Below, piece by piece: positions 1-8,685 of a DNA stretch of 64,000 nt (position 1 is its first letter; each line of letters starts with the position of its first letter). Where the stretch lies: NCBI GenBank assembly GCA_951801245.1, contig CATOMC010000013.1, forward strand, positions 1 to 64,000, written 5' to 3'. A program made the position numbers and the translations under genes. The notes under the pieces were generated by a model, which had not been told where the DNA came from, ran no database searches, and saw only the letters and a program-made list of their open reading frames with translations. This stretch comes from an uncultured Lachnospiraceae bacterium. Its GTDB lineage: Bacteria > Bacillota_A > Clostridia > Lachnospirales > Lachnospiraceae.

Positions 1-75
1 ATGTCACTAAAAAGGAAGCGTTTTAATATAAGCTTTGCACCGGGACAGTTTATTGAAGAACTAATGAAAATTTAA
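1..75 (+). other. Short open frame at window edge, possible 3' end of a gene
   Basis: The frame starting at base 1 is open for 24 codons and ends with TAA at 73-75. Because the window starts here, it may be the tail of a longer protein or chance. The peptide is basic at its start and ends in an acidic-hydrophobic stretch; I do not recognise it. No terminator follows before the yicC promoter. Confidence 0.15.
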
Positions 76-145
76 AAATCCGTAATTGGGCGTTTGGGTT
101 GGGGTAGACATTCATGCGTTTGTCGTGATCACCCGCTTCTATTTC

Positions 146-174
146 TTGACTACGCTTCGGGATTACACTATAAT
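146..174 (+). promoter_or_regulatory. Sigma-A promoter of the yicC operon
   Basis: TTGACT (146-151) and a perfect TATAAT (169-174) are separated by exactly 17 bases. Transcription would start near 181, giving a leader of about 55 bases before yicC. This is the only strong promoter seen before the run of closely packed genes that follows, so it probably drives the operon to cinA and beyond. Confidence 0.85.
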
Positions 175-237
175 AAACAATGTACACGTGGGTCTATTTA
201 TGCGTGAACCTACAACAGAAAAAGGAAGAAGACGATG

Positions 238-1116
238 ATGATCAAAAGCATGACCGGTTTTGGGCGGTGTGAAGTGGCGGAAGGTGAGCGGAAGATCACA
301 GTAGAGATGAAATCTGTGAATCACAGATATCTGGATGTCAATATCAAGATGCCCAAGAAACTCAACTTTTTTGAGGCGGCAATCCGCAGTGAGCTAAAGA
401 ATTATATTCAGAGGGGCAAGGTAGATATCTTTATCAGCTATGAAGATCTTTCGGAGTCCAATGTGTGCGTGAAATACAATCAGAAGCTGGCGAAAGAGTA
501 TGTCAGGTATCTTTCACAGATGGCGGAGGATTTTTCCCTAGATAATGATATCCGTGTGTCCACGCTGTCCAGATACCCGGAGGTGCTGACCATGGAGGAA
601 CAGACAGTCGATGAGGAAGAACTGTGGCAGTTTTTGGACCGGGCGGTCAAAGGGGCTGCAGAGACCTTCGTGGAGACCAGAATCAAAGAGGGAGAGAACA
701 TCAAAGATGATCTGGTGGCAAAGCTGGACGGCATGATGACGCATGTGGATTATATCGAGTCCCGTTCCCCGCAGATCATCGCAGAGTATAAACAAAAGCT
801 TCGAGACAAGGTGCGGGAACTTCTGGAGGATACGCAGATTGATGAAAACAGGCTTCTGACGGAGGTGACTCTCTTTGCGGATAAAGTGTGTGTGGACGAG
901 GAACTGGTGCGCCTGCGCAGTCATATAGCCACGACCAGGGAGAATCTTGTACAGGGTGGCAGCGTGGGGCGCAAACTGGATTTTCTGGCGCAGGAGATGA
1001 ACCGCGAGGCCAATACGATTCTCTCCAAAGCCAATGATCTGCAAATATCGAACCGCGCAATCGAGTTAAAGACAGAGATTGAGAAGGTCAGGGAGCAGAT
1101 TCAGAATATTGAGTAG
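238..1116 (+). CDS. yicC: YicC/YloC family endoribonuclease
   Basis: A 292-residue protein of the YicC family. The N-terminus has the family signature MIKSMTGFGR, followed by a conserved VEMKSVNHRYLD segment; the C-terminal DUF1732 part has the typical EMNREANTILSKA helix. Family members are RNA endonucleases linked to small-RNA turnover and stationary-phase survival. Two adjacent ATG codons (235, 238) are possible; 238 gives the usual family N-terminus, with AGGAAG at 223-228 as ribosome site. It is the first gene of the operon and lies directly upstream of remA, gmk and rpoZ, an order common in Firmicutes (yloC-remA-gmk-rpoZ in Bacillus). Confidence 0.93.
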   Translation: MIKSMTGFGRCEVAEGERKITVEMKSVNHRYLDVNIKMPKKLNFFEAAIRSELKNYIQRGKVDIFISYEDLSESNVCVKYNQKLAKEYVRYLSQMAEDFSLDNDIRVSTLSRYPEVLTMEEQTVDEEELWQFLDRAVKGAAETFVETRIKEGENIKDDLVAKLDGMMTHVDYIESRSPQIIAEYKQKLRDKVRELLEDTQIDENRLLTEVTLFADKVCVDEELVRLRSHIATTRENLVQGGSVGRKLDFLAQEMNREANTILSKANDLQISNRAIELKTEIEKVREQIQNIE

Positions 1117-1125
1117 AGGTTACAG

Positions 1126-1386
1126 ATGGGCAGACTGATTCATATAGGATTCGGCAATGTAGTCAATACGGGCAAGATCATCGCCATCGTAAGTCCGGAT
1201 TCCGCACCGGTCAAGCGCATGGTGCAGAAGGCAAAGGAAACAGGCATGGCGATCGATGCGACGCAGGGGCGTAAGACGAAGGCAGTGCTGGTGATGGAAA
1301 ACAGCCAGATTGTCTTGTCGGCGCTTCTCCCGGAGACCATATCAGGAAGAGCACAGACAGAGGGCGGGCAGACAGATGAAGCGTAA
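1126..1386 (+). CDS. remA: RemA-like DNA-binding regulator (DUF370)
   Basis: An 86-residue protein with the RemA start MGRLIHIGFGNVVN and the conserved SPDSAPVKRMVQ and ATQGRKTKAVLV segments. In Bacillus subtilis RemA is a ring-forming DNA-binding activator of biofilm matrix and osmoprotection genes; whether it has the same targets here is not visible. The full family length is present. It starts 9 bases after yicC and its last 11 bases overlap the start of gmk, so the three genes are translated as one unit. Confidence 0.93.
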   Translation: MGRLIHIGFGNVVNTGKIIAIVSPDSAPVKRMVQKAKETGMAIDATQGRKTKAVLVMENSQIVLSALLPETISGRAQTEGGQTDEA

Positions 1387-1999
1387 GGGCATTTTGGTGG
1401 TTGTTTCCGGATTTTCCGGAGCCGGTAAGGGAACTTTGATGAAAAAACTTGTGCAGGAGTATGATAACTACGCGTTGTCTGTTTCTGCAACGACCAGGAA
1501 GCCGAGACCTGGCGAGGAGGACGGCAGAGAGTATTTCTTTGTATCGGAAGAAGAGTTTACGAAACGGATCGCTGACGATGAACTGATCGAGTATGCCTGT
1601 TACTGCGGCAATTATTATGGGACACCGAGAGAGTATGCACAAAAGCATCTTAAGGAAGGCCGGGATGTGATTCTGGAGATTGAGATCCAGGGAGCCATTA
1701 AGATTAAGGAGAAGTACCCAGATGCACTGCTTTTGTTTGTGATGCCGCCAAGTGCAGAGGAACTTCGGCGCAGACTGTCGGGCAGGGGTACGGAGACAAA
1801 GGAAGTGATCGATCAGAGGCTTCGCCGGGCGGCGGAGGAGGCAGAGGGGATCGAGGTATATGATTATATTGTGATCAATGACGACCTGGATACCTGTGTC
1901 AGGGAACTTCATGCGATCATTACAGCGGCGCATCATACGCCGGTGAGGAATGAGGAGTTTATAGAAAAAATGAGACTGGAACTTGAAGGAGGAGAATAA
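1376..1999 (+). CDS. gmk: Guanylate kinase
   Basis: A 207-residue GMP kinase, which makes GDP from GMP and ATP. It has the P-loop SGFSGAGKGT near residue 8, the GMP-binding segments (ATTRKPRPGEEDGREYFF, YGTP) and the EIEIQGA motif. Start at ATG 1376 (MKRKGILVVVSG) gives the normal family length; an upstream in-frame codon would add residues that only read remA in another frame. The stop codon shares one base with the rpoZ start (TAATG at 1997-2001), indicating translational coupling. Confidence 0.97.
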   Translation: MKRKGILVVVSGFSGAGKGTLMKKLVQEYDNYALSVSATTRKPRPGEEDGREYFFVSEEEFTKRIADDELIEYACYCGNYYGTPREYAQKHLKEGRDVILEIEIQGAIKIKEKYPDALLLFVMPPSAEELRRRLSGRGTETKEVIDQRLRRAAEEAEGIEVYDYIVINDDLDTCVRELHAIITAAHHTPVRNEEFIEKMRLELEGGE

Positions 2000-2349
2000 T
2001 GTTACATCCATCTTATGCAGATTTGATCAATGTAGTAAACAGTGAAGTGGAGGAAGGGGAGGATCCCGTAGTAAGCAGCAGATATTCCATCGTGATGGCC
2101 ACATCCAAACGGGCGAGACAGATTATTGCCGGCGACGATGAACTGGTGGACGGCAGGGGGAAGAAGCCCCTTTCCGTGGCGGTAGAAGAATTAAATCAGG
2201 GTAAGATTAAGATATTGAGTGAAGACAGCGTGCCGGAGGAAGAAGAAACGGCCAGGGAAGAGACAGCCGGCACAGAGGATGCCGGACAGGCAGAAGAAGC
2301 GGCTTCTACAGAAGAGCCGGCTGCAGAGACAAAAGCAATAGGGTCATGA
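1999..2349 (+). CDS. rpoZ: RNA polymerase omega subunit
   Basis: A 116-residue omega subunit, which binds the beta-prime subunit and helps assemble RNA polymerase. The core (residues 1-75) has the family features MLHPSYADLIN, SRYSIVMATSKRARQI and KPLSVAVEELNQGKI. The last 40 or so residues are a Glu/Ala/Thr-rich acidic tail with no known role, longer than in Bacillus. The gene overlaps the gmk stop by one base and has GGAGG at 1989-1993 as ribosome site. Confidence 0.95.
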   Translation: MLHPSYADLINVVNSEVEEGEDPVVSSRYSIVMATSKRARQIIAGDDELVDGRGKKPLSVAVEELNQGKIKILSEDSVPEEEETAREETAGTEDAGQAEEAASTEEPAAETKAIGS

Positions 2350-2353
2350 ACTT

Positions 2354-3697
2354 ATGAATAAAAAGGTTATGTTTATATCCCTGGGATGCGATAAGAATCT
2401 GGTGGATTCCGAACAGATGCTGGGCATGCTTTCCGGGGGCGGTTATACGTTCACCGATGATGAGAAAGAGGCAGACGCGGTAGTGATCAATAGCTGCTGT
2501 TTTATCAATGATGCCAAAGAGGAGAGTATTCGTACGATCCTGGAAATGGCGGAACTTCGAAAGAGCGGTTCTGTGGAAGCCCTGATTGTGACGGGATGCC
2601 TGGCGGAGCGCTACCGGGAAGAAATCCAGAAAGAAATCGGTGAAGTGGATGCCGTCATCGGTACGGCGGCGATTGACGAGGTGGTAAAGACACTGGATGA
2701 TGTGTTTCAGGGAACGAAGGAGAACCATTACCAGAGCCTTGACCGGAAACCCCTGACAGGCGTGCATCGTGTGATGACCACGGGGGGACATTATGCCTAT
2801 CTGAAAATAGCGGAGGGCTGTGACAAGCACTGCACGTATTGTATCATACCCAGGGTGCGCGGCCCTTACCGGAGCGTACCGATGGAAAGCCTTCTGGAAG
2901 AGGCCAAAGAGCTGGCGGCAGGAGGTGTGAAAGAGCTGATACTGGTAGCACAGGAGACGACCCTTTACGGCGTGGATCTCTATGGCCGCAAGGCACTGCC
3001 CGAACTGCTCCGCAAACTATGTGAGATAGATGGTCTGTACTGGATCAGGCTCTTATATTGTTATCCGGAAGAAATCGATGAAGAACTGATACGGACAATA
3101 AAAGAAGAAAAGAAAATCTGCCACTATCTGGATCTGCCGGTTCAGCATGCCAGTGACAGTGTTTTGAAGCGGATGGGCCGCAGGACAGACCGGAACGATT
3201 TGACCAGGATAGTCAAACATTTGCGGGAGGAAATCCCAGATATCTGTCTGCGCACGACGCTGATCACAGGGTTTCCCGGAGAGACCGAAGAAGACCATGA
3301 AATCATGATGGATTTCGTGGAGGAAATGGCTTTTGACAGGCTGGGTGTTTTCCTTTATTCTCAGGAGGAAGATACGCCTGCGGCGGTCATGGAGCACCAG
3401 ATCTCGGAGCCGGTGAAAGAAAGAAGATATGGGGAACTCATGGAACTGCAGCAGGAAATCGCGTTTGACGCGGCTATGGACATGAAAGGGCGTGTGGTCA
3501 CCGCCATGGTCGAGGGCAGAGTTGCCGATGAGAATGCCTGCGTGGCCAGGACCTACAAGGATGCGCCCAATGTGGACGGTTTTCTGTTTATCAATACGGA
3601 CAGGGACCTGATGACCGGCGATTTCGTGCAGGTGAGGATTATGGGTTCCTATGAGTATGATCTGATTGGAGAATTGGAAGATGAATTTACCGAATAA
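2354..3697 (+). CDS. rimO: Ribosomal protein S12 methylthiotransferase RimO
   Basis: A 447-residue radical-SAM methylthiotransferase that adds a methylthio group to an aspartate of ribosomal protein S12. The N-terminal UPF0004 domain carries a cluster-binding Cys12 (SLGCDKNLVDSE) and further cysteines near residues 48 and 82; the radical-SAM cluster motif is C156-xxx-C160-xx-C163. A TRAM domain ends the protein. The specific SLGCDKN start separates RimO from the tRNA enzyme MiaB. It begins 4 bases after rpoZ and overlaps the start of pgsA. Confidence 0.96.
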   Translation: MNKKVMFISLGCDKNLVDSEQMLGMLSGGGYTFTDDEKEADAVVINSCCFINDAKEESIRTILEMAELRKSGSVEALIVTGCLAERYREEIQKEIGEVDAVIGTAAIDEVVKTLDDVFQGTKENHYQSLDRKPLTGVHRVMTTGGHYAYLKIAEGCDKHCTYCIIPRVRGPYRSVPMESLLEEAKELAAGGVKELILVAQETTLYGVDLYGRKALPELLRKLCEIDGLYWIRLLYCYPEEIDEELIRTIKEEKKICHYLDLPVQHASDSVLKRMGRRTDRNDLTRIVKHLREEIPDICLRTTLITGFPGETEEDHEIMMDFVEEMAFDRLGVFLYSQEEDTPAAVMEHQISEPVKERRYGELMELQQEIAFDAAMDMKGRVVTAMVEGRVADENACVARTYKDAPNVDGFLFINTDRDLMTGDFVQVRIMGSYEYDLIGELEDEFTE

Positions 3698-4217
3698 ATT
3701 AACGACATTCCGCGTGATATTGATCCCCTTCTTTGTGGTATTTATGCTGATGGATATTACCGCTTATGATAAATGGATCGCACTGGGCGTCTTTATCGTG
3801 GCCAGCCTGACAGATCTTCTGGATGGCCACATCGCCAGAAAATATAACATGGTGACGAACTTCGGCAAGTTTATGGATCCCCTGGCGGATAAGCTCCTTG
3901 TCTGTTCGGCGCTGATCTGTCTGGTGGCGCTTGCGAGGATTCCGGCCTGGATTGTGATCGTCATCATTGCCAGGGAGTTTATCATCAGTGGATTCAGACT
4001 GGTGGCTTCGGACAACGGTGTGGTCATTGCGGCCAGCTACTGGGGCAAGTTTAAGACGACTTTTCAGATGGTCATGATCTGTCTGATGATTGCCGATCTG
4101 GCGGCGCTCTTTCTTATCACACAGATCGTGATGTGGGCGGCACTGGCTTTGACGGTGATTTCTCTGGTGGATTATCTGGTTAAAAACAAAGATGTTATGA
4201 AAGAAAGTGGCAAATAA
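3681..4217 (+). CDS. pgsA: CDP-diacylglycerol-glycerol-3-phosphate 3-phosphatidyltransferase
   Basis: A 178-residue integral membrane enzyme that makes phosphatidylglycerol phosphate, the first committed step to phosphatidylglycerol. The CDP-alcohol phosphotransferase signature D-xx-DG-xx-AR-x8-G-xxx-D-xxx-D is complete (LTDLLDGHIAR, then GKFMDPLAD). Several hydrophobic helices follow. ATG 3681 (MNLPNKLTTFR) is the usual family start, placing it 17 bases inside the end of rimO; an upstream TTG at 3666 is less likely. Confidence 0.95.
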   Translation: MNLPNKLTTFRVILIPFFVVFMLMDITAYDKWIALGVFIVASLTDLLDGHIARKYNMVTNFGKFMDPLADKLLVCSALICLVALARIPAWIVIVIIAREFIISGFRLVASDNGVVIAASYWGKFKTTFQMVMICLMIADLAALFLITQIVMWAALALTVISLVDYLVKNKDVMKESGK

Positions 4218-4246
4218 AACATATCAATGTAAAGAAATGGAGCGCT

Positions 4247-5518
4247 ATGACAGTAGAGATTATTTCGATTGGAACAGAGATTTTGTTGGGTAATATCGTA
4301 AATACCAATGCGGCGTATCTGTCTGAGAAATGTGCAGGGCTCGGCCTTTCCTGCTATTATCAGGATGTGGTCGGGGACAATGAGGAGCGGCTTTTTGAGA
4401 CGATGAAGCTGGCTTTGTCCAGAGCGGACATTTTGCTCTTGTCAGGAGGCCTTGGGCCTACCCAGGACGATCTGACCAAAGAGGTGGCGGCGAAGGTTCT
4501 TGGCAGAAAATTGTATCTGCATGAAGAATCGAGAGATGCGATCCGGCAGTTCTTTGAGGAAAGAGGACTGGAAATTACGGATAATAACTGGAAACAGGCG
4601 ATGGTTCCGGAAGGGTGTATCGTGATGGACAATCCCAACGGTACGGCGCCGGGCATCATCATGACGCAGGATGATAAGCATATTGTGCTGATGCCAGGTC
4701 CGCCCAATGAGATGATACCGATGTTTGAGACTTCTGTCATGCCGTATCTGTCCGGCCTGCAGTCTTGTGTGATCTATTCGCAGACAGTGAAGATCTGCGG
4801 CGTTGGAGAGAGTAAGGCGGAGAGTATGGTTGCCGATCTGATCGAGACACAGACCAACCCTACGATCGCAACGTATGCCAAAACAGGGGAAGTGCATCTG
4901 CGTGTGACGGCCAGGGCTGAGGACGAGAAGGAAGCCAGGAAACTGGTCAAACCCATGATCAAGGACTTAAAGGGACGTTTCGGCAGTCATGTTTATACGA
5001 CAGACGATGAGGTGACTTTGGAGAAGGCAGTCGTGGATCTTCTGACAGCCAATAAATTGACAGCCTGCACGGTGGAATCCTGCACAGGAGGAATGCTGTC
5101 AGCAAGACTGATTAATGTGCCGGGCGTATCGGAGGTATTTAAGTCCGGTTATGTTACCTATTCTAATAAATCAAAACGCAGACTGTTGGGCATCAAGAAA
5201 AATTTGCTGGTCAAATACGGTGCGGTCAGTGAGCAGATCGCAAGAGAGATGGCCAAGACTGCGGCGATGCTTGCCAAGACAGACGTGAGTGTCTCTACCA
5301 CCGGCATTGCCGGACCGGACGGCGGCACACCGGAAAAGCCGGTAGGACTCGTCTATATTGCATGTAACGTGCGGGGGAAGATCACGGTGAAGGAGTGCCA
5401 TTTCAGCGGCAGTCGTTTCAAAATCAGAGAGAGCACTGTCTCGGCGGCACTGTCGCTGATGCGTAAGTGCATCCTGGAATACTACAGCGAAGTGACGTTT
5501 GGTGGGAAGAATAAGTAG
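4247..5518 (+). CDS. cinA: CinA family protein (nicotinamide-nucleotide amidase domain)
   Basis: A 423-residue two-domain CinA. Residues 1-170 are a MoaB/MogA-like domain (EIISIGTEILLG, GGLGPTQDD, LMPGPPNEM). Residues from about 255 form the PncC-type amidase (TVESCTGGMLSA, GYVTYSN, SVSTTGIAGPDGGT), which hydrolyses NMN to NaMN in the pyridine nucleotide cycle. In many Firmicutes cinA sits directly before recA; here one extra membrane-protein gene and a 400-base gap lie between them. Confidence 0.95.
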   Translation: MTVEIISIGTEILLGNIVNTNAAYLSEKCAGLGLSCYYQDVVGDNEERLFETMKLALSRADILLLSGGLGPTQDDLTKEVAAKVLGRKLYLHEESRDAIRQFFEERGLEITDNNWKQAMVPEGCIVMDNPNGTAPGIIMTQDDKHIVLMPGPPNEMIPMFETSVMPYLSGLQSCVIYSQTVKICGVGESKAESMVADLIETQTNPTIATYAKTGEVHLRVTARAEDEKEARKLVKPMIKDLKGRFGSHVYTTDDEVTLEKAVVDLLTANKLTACTVESCTGGMLSARLINVPGVSEVFKSGYVTYSNKSKRRLLGIKKNLLVKYGAVSEQIAREMAKTAAMLAKTDVSVSTTGIAGPDGGTPEKPVGLVYIACNVRGKITVKECHFSGSRFKIRESTVSAALSLMRKCILEYYSEVTFGGKNK

Positions 5519-5554
5519 CAGAAGAGGGTCTGCATGATGGATGGAGGAAAAAAG

Positions 5555-7114
5555 ATGAGTGAACCGGATAATTTTGATGATATAAAAGAAGACGGGAAGG
5601 TGGAGACATCAATAGATCCTTATACTTCTGAGAGCAGGGCTGATATTTATAACACCCCGGAGGTCGTCACGGATACGCACGGACTCTTTTCCGGAAACGG
5701 TCAGCGGACAGATTCTTATGGCGGTCAGCCGGGCGGCCTGCCATATGAGGGACAGATATATCACAATACATATCAGGATGCCCCGGACAATCCGTATTAT
5801 ACCAACGATTATCAGAGCAGCGCTTCCTACGGAGCCGGCCGGCAGGGAACGGCACCTTATCAAAATGACCCCTATGGGACAGGTAATGGTTATGGAACAG
5901 GCAATGTATATGGGGCAGGAAATGCCTATGGAACAGAAAGTGCTTACGGGACAGGTAATGGTTATGGAACAGGCAATGCTTACGGAACAGGCAATGCCTG
6001 CGGGGCAGATAGTGCTTATGGAGCAGGAAACGCTTACGGGGCCGGGAATACGTATCAGGCCGGCAACGCGTATGGAAACGGCAGCGTTTATGGCGGTTCC
6101 TATCAGGGGGCGGATCCGGGCGGCCAGCAGGCAGGCGGCGGATATGGCGGTCAACCGCCCTACGGCGGCCAGTCTTTTTATGACAACAATCCGTACAGTC
6201 CTTATGCGGCACCCCAGAAAAAGCAGCGCACAGGACTGATCATAACCATTGTGGTTCTCGTGATTGTTCTGTTTATCATAGCCGTCTGCGCACTGGCTTA
6301 CCGGGCGGTGCAGTTGATCAATGAGAGCGGCATCGATGTGGAAGAGTACACGTATGATGATAAATATGACTTTGACGATTATTATGAGTACCATCCTGAC
6401 GATTACGATGATGATTTTTATGGTTATGGCGATGATGACTTCTTTTATGGAGACGACTACAATTATGGATACGATGATGACAAATACTACTCCCTGGAAG
6501 ATGATCTGAAATATGATTTGTCGTATGAAGTGAATTTTGATTATTTTGAATATGAGACGGATGTTGAAAATGTCGATATTCTGGTGACCTATCCGGTGAT
6601 AGAGGGCGAGGATGTACAGAACCTGGATACCATAAATGCGGACATCTATTCAGAAGTGGAACTGATAACAGAGCATTTTGAGGAAGATTATGCGCCCTAT
6701 ATGAAGCAAAATGAGGGCAGTTATTTCTCTGCCACGGTAATCGCCTACGTGACTTATATGGATGAAGACAAACTCAGTATCGTATATCAGGAAAGAGTTT
6801 ATGCGGATGCCTATGATCTGGCGTATTTGGAATGCTTCAACATAGATATGGCAAACGGCGTGATTCTGGACAATGAGGAGATGCTGTCCATTGACGATGA
6901 TTTTTCCGTGGAATTCAGGACCAGAAGCGATGAGCAAAATGGTGAGATTTATGCCCTGACCAATATGACGGATCAGGAGATCACCAGTTACTTTCATTCT
7001 TCCGATGTGATTGTATTCTACACGCCTATGGGCATGGAAATAGGCTTTAATTATGAAGACGGCTGGGTGACAGTCACCTATGAAGAGTATGAGCAGTATC
7101 TGAATGTATTCTGA
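5555..7114 (+). CDS. Low-complexity single-pass membrane protein with possible DUF3298/DUF4163-like ectodomain
   Basis: A 519-residue protein I cannot name. In order: an acidic N-terminus; a Tyr/Gly/Asn/Gln-rich region to about residue 220 containing twelve 6-residue repeats of the form YGTGNA; one membrane helix at about 227-249 (GLIITIVVLVIVLFIIAV); a stretch at about 267-318 made almost only of Asp, Tyr and Phe; and a C-terminal globular domain from about 325. The latter has a pattern (ILVTYPVIEG, then LDTINADIYSEV) reminiscent of DUF4163/DUF3298 modules in RsiV-like and PdaC proteins; this is inference. With no signal peptide, the C-terminal half should be outside the cell. Start ATG 5555 follows GGAGG at 5543-5547; an ATG at 5534 lacks a good site. 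It begins 36 bases after cinA and ends the operon. Confidence 0.75.
   Translation: MSEPDNFDDIKEDGKVETSIDPYTSESRADIYNTPEVVTDTHGLFSGNGQRTDSYGGQPGGLPYEGQIYHNTYQDAPDNPYYTNDYQSSASYGAGRQGTAPYQNDPYGTGNGYGTGNVYGAGNAYGTESAYGTGNGYGTGNAYGTGNACGADSAYGAGNAYGAGNTYQAGNAYGNGSVYGGSYQGADPGGQQAGGGYGGQPPYGGQSFYDNNPYSPYAAPQKKQRTGLIITIVVLVIVLFIIAVCALAYRAVQLINESGIDVEEYTYDDKYDFDDYYEYHPDDYDDDFYGYGDDDFFYGDDYNYGYDDDKYYSLEDDLKYDLSYEVNFDYFEYETDVENVDILVTYPVIEGEDVQNLDTINADIYSEVELITEHFEEDYAPYMKQNEGSYFSATVIAYVTYMDEDKLSIVYQERVYADAYDLAYLECFNIDMANGVILDNEEMLSIDDDFSVEFRTRSDEQNGEIYALTNMTDQEITSYFHSSDVIVFYTPMGMEIGFNYEDGWVTVTYEEYEQYLNVF
5873..6088 (+). repeat. Twelve tandem 18-base coding repeats (hexapeptide YGxGNx)
   Basis: Twelve in-frame 18-base units encode YGTGNG, YGTGNV, YGAGNA, YGTESA, YGTGNG, YGTGNA, YGTGNA, CGADSA, YGAGNA, YGAGNT, YQAGNA and YGNGSV. 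The DNA units are similar but not identical, so the array is not a very recent expansion, yet its copy number may vary between strains. Confidence 0.9.
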
Positions 7115-7142
7115 TATCATGAGAAGATTTGAGACTTATAAT

Positions 7143-7186
7143 AAGGGCGGCAGACCGGTGAGGTTTACCGTCCTTGTTACTTTTTT
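7143..7186 (+). terminator. Probable terminator ending the yicC-cinA operon
   Basis: AAGGGCGG (7143-7150) pairs with CCGTCCTT (7168-7175) with one G-U pair; six T follow at 7181-7186 after a 5-base gap. The long loop and the gap make it a moderate call. Confidence 0.45.
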
Positions 7187-7463
7187 AGAGAAAATCTTGC
7201 GCACCGGCGGATTCTTTGCTACACTGATAATATCTAAGGCAATGGAATCTGTTGTGCATATCCGGCATTTCGCCACGATTTCCATTATCTCAAATTGCAG
7301 GAAAGGAGGGTAGAGTGTCGTTTATTGGACATGAAAAGTGATATGATGATTTTAAAGTAAGTGCTGTTCGTTTGTATCTGAAGGATTTAAACAGGTATTG
7401 GGCGTTGCAGTGAAGCCGCAGGCTGAACGGTAACGATAAGCGAAGGTGTTTATCAAATTAAGG
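7187..7463 (+). other. Gene-free gap before recA with a candidate promoter
   Basis: No convincing protein gene lies here. TTGCGC (7197-7202) and TACACT (7220-7225) are 17 bases apart and could start a transcript. A strong ribosome-like site, AAAGGAGGG at 7303-7311, precedes a GTG (7315) that opens only an 8-codon frame. The segment could be a leader, a decayed gene or a small RNA; none of these can be shown from sequence alone. Confidence 0.35.
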
Positions 7464-7512
7464 TTGACAAAATCGAACATTTGTTTTAATCTATTGTAAG
7501 AACAAATGTTCT
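7464..7512 (+). promoter_or_regulatory. recA promoter with two LexA (SOS) boxes
   Basis: TTGACA (7464-7469) is the -35; the -10 is TAATCT (7487-7492, spacing 17) or TTTAAT (7485-7490, spacing 15). Two sites of the Gram-positive LexA type GAAC-N4-GTTC are seen: an imperfect one at 7475-7486 (GAACATTTGTTT) inside the spacer, and a perfect one at 7500-7511 (GAACAAATGTTC) at the transcription start. Their centres are 25 bases apart. LexA bound at either would block transcription. Confidence 0.85.
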
Positions 7513-7533
7513 AAAAGAAAAGGAGAACATGAC

Positions 7534-8628
7534 ATGGAAAGAGATGATAAGTTAAAAGCGTTGGATGCGGCTTTAAGCCAGATAGAGAGACAGTTTGGCA
7601 AGGGTGCTGTCATGAAACTGGGAGACCCTTCCGTACAGATGAACGTGGAGACAATCCCCACAGGATCGTTGAGTCTGGACATTGCACTGGGGCTTGGCGG
7701 GATTCCCAAGGGCAGAATTGTTGAGATATATGGTCCGGAGTCCAGTGGTAAAACGACCGTTACCTTACATATGATAGCGGAAGTACAAAAGCGCGGCGGC
7801 ATCGCAGGGTTTATCGATGCAGAACATGCGCTGGATCCTGTTTATGCCAAGAATATCGGTGTAGATATCGATAATCTTTATATCTCACAGCCCGACTGTG
7901 GTGAACAGGCGCTGGAAATTACGGAGACAATGGTACGTTCCGGAGCCGTGGATATTATTGTAGTAGACTCTGTTGCAGCGCTGGTGCCCAAAGCGGAGAT
8001 TGACGGTGACATGGGAGACAGCCATGTGGGTCTGCAGGCTAGGCTGATGTCTCAGGCGCTTCGTAAACTTACGGCAGTGATCAGCAAGTCCAACTGTACG
8101 GTCATTTTTATCAACCAGCTTCGTGAGAAGGTAGGCGTCATGTTCGGCAATCCGGAGACGACCACGGGCGGCCGTGCGTTGAAATTCTATTCTTCCGTGC
8201 GCCTTGATGTCAGGAGAATTGAGGCATTGAAGCAGGGCGGAGAAGTGATCGGTAACAGAACCAGGGTAAAAGTGGTCAAGAATAAGATAGCGCCTCCTTT
8301 TAAAGAGGCAGAGTTTGATATCATGTTTGGAGAAGGAATATCAACGGTGGGAGATATTCTGGATCTGGCGGCGGAAAACAATATTATCAATAAGAGCGGT
8401 GCATGGTATGCCTATGAGGGTAACAAGATCGGGCAGGGCAGAGAAAATGCGAAGCAATATCTGAGAGATAATCCGGAAATGTGTACCGAAGTGGAACAGA
8501 AAGTGCGAGAACTGTTTAACATGGAGACAGATACGGTGGGGACACCGGCACCGGGAAAGGCATCGAAGGAAGATGCAAAGGCCGCCAAGGAAAATGCGAA
8601 GGCGGCAAAAGAGACTGCAGGGAAATAG
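7534..8628 (+). CDS. recA: Recombinase RecA
   Basis: A 364-residue RecA, the strand-exchange protein of homologous recombination and the co-protease that triggers LexA cleavage. Walker A is GPESSGKT near residue 67; the family segments [35 protein letters not shown] and the L2 region [22 protein letters not shown] are all intact. After residue 335 there is a lysine/alanine-rich tail ([16 protein letters not shown]) longer than the short acidic tail of many RecA proteins. Controlled by the LexA boxes just upstream and followed by its modulator recX. Confidence 0.98.
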   Translation: MERDDKLKALDAALSQIERQFGKGAVMKLGDPSVQMNVETIPTGSLSLDIALGLGGIPKGRIVEIYGPESSGKTTVTLHMIAEVQKRGGIAGFIDAEHALDPVYAKNIGVDIDNLYISQPDCGEQALEITETMVRSGAVDIIVVDSVAALVPKAEIDGDMGDSHVGLQARLMSQALRKLTAVISKSNCTVIFINQLREKVGVMFGNPETTTGGRALKFYSSVRLDVRRIEALKQGGEVIGNRTRVKVVKNKIAPPFKEAEFDIMFGEGISTVGDILDLAAENNIINKSGAWYAYEGNKIGQGRENAKQYLRDNPEMCTEVEQKVRELFNMETDTVGTPAPGKASKEDAKAAKENAKAAKETAGK

Positions 8629-8685
8629 TCTCTGAACCTGACAGAGGGGGCAACGGAGCAGCAAGACTCCGGCATGAGGACGATT

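Noticed and set aside
5609..6394. Long minus-strand open frames opposite the repeat-rich protein
   Set aside because: They arise from the repetitive GGN/TAY codons of the plus-strand gene and give low-complexity Ile/Cys/His-rich peptides without start signals.
7104..7313. 69-codon open frame after the repeat-rich membrane protein
   Set aside because: It runs through the likely terminator at 7143-7186, has no ribosome site and no recognisable protein pattern.
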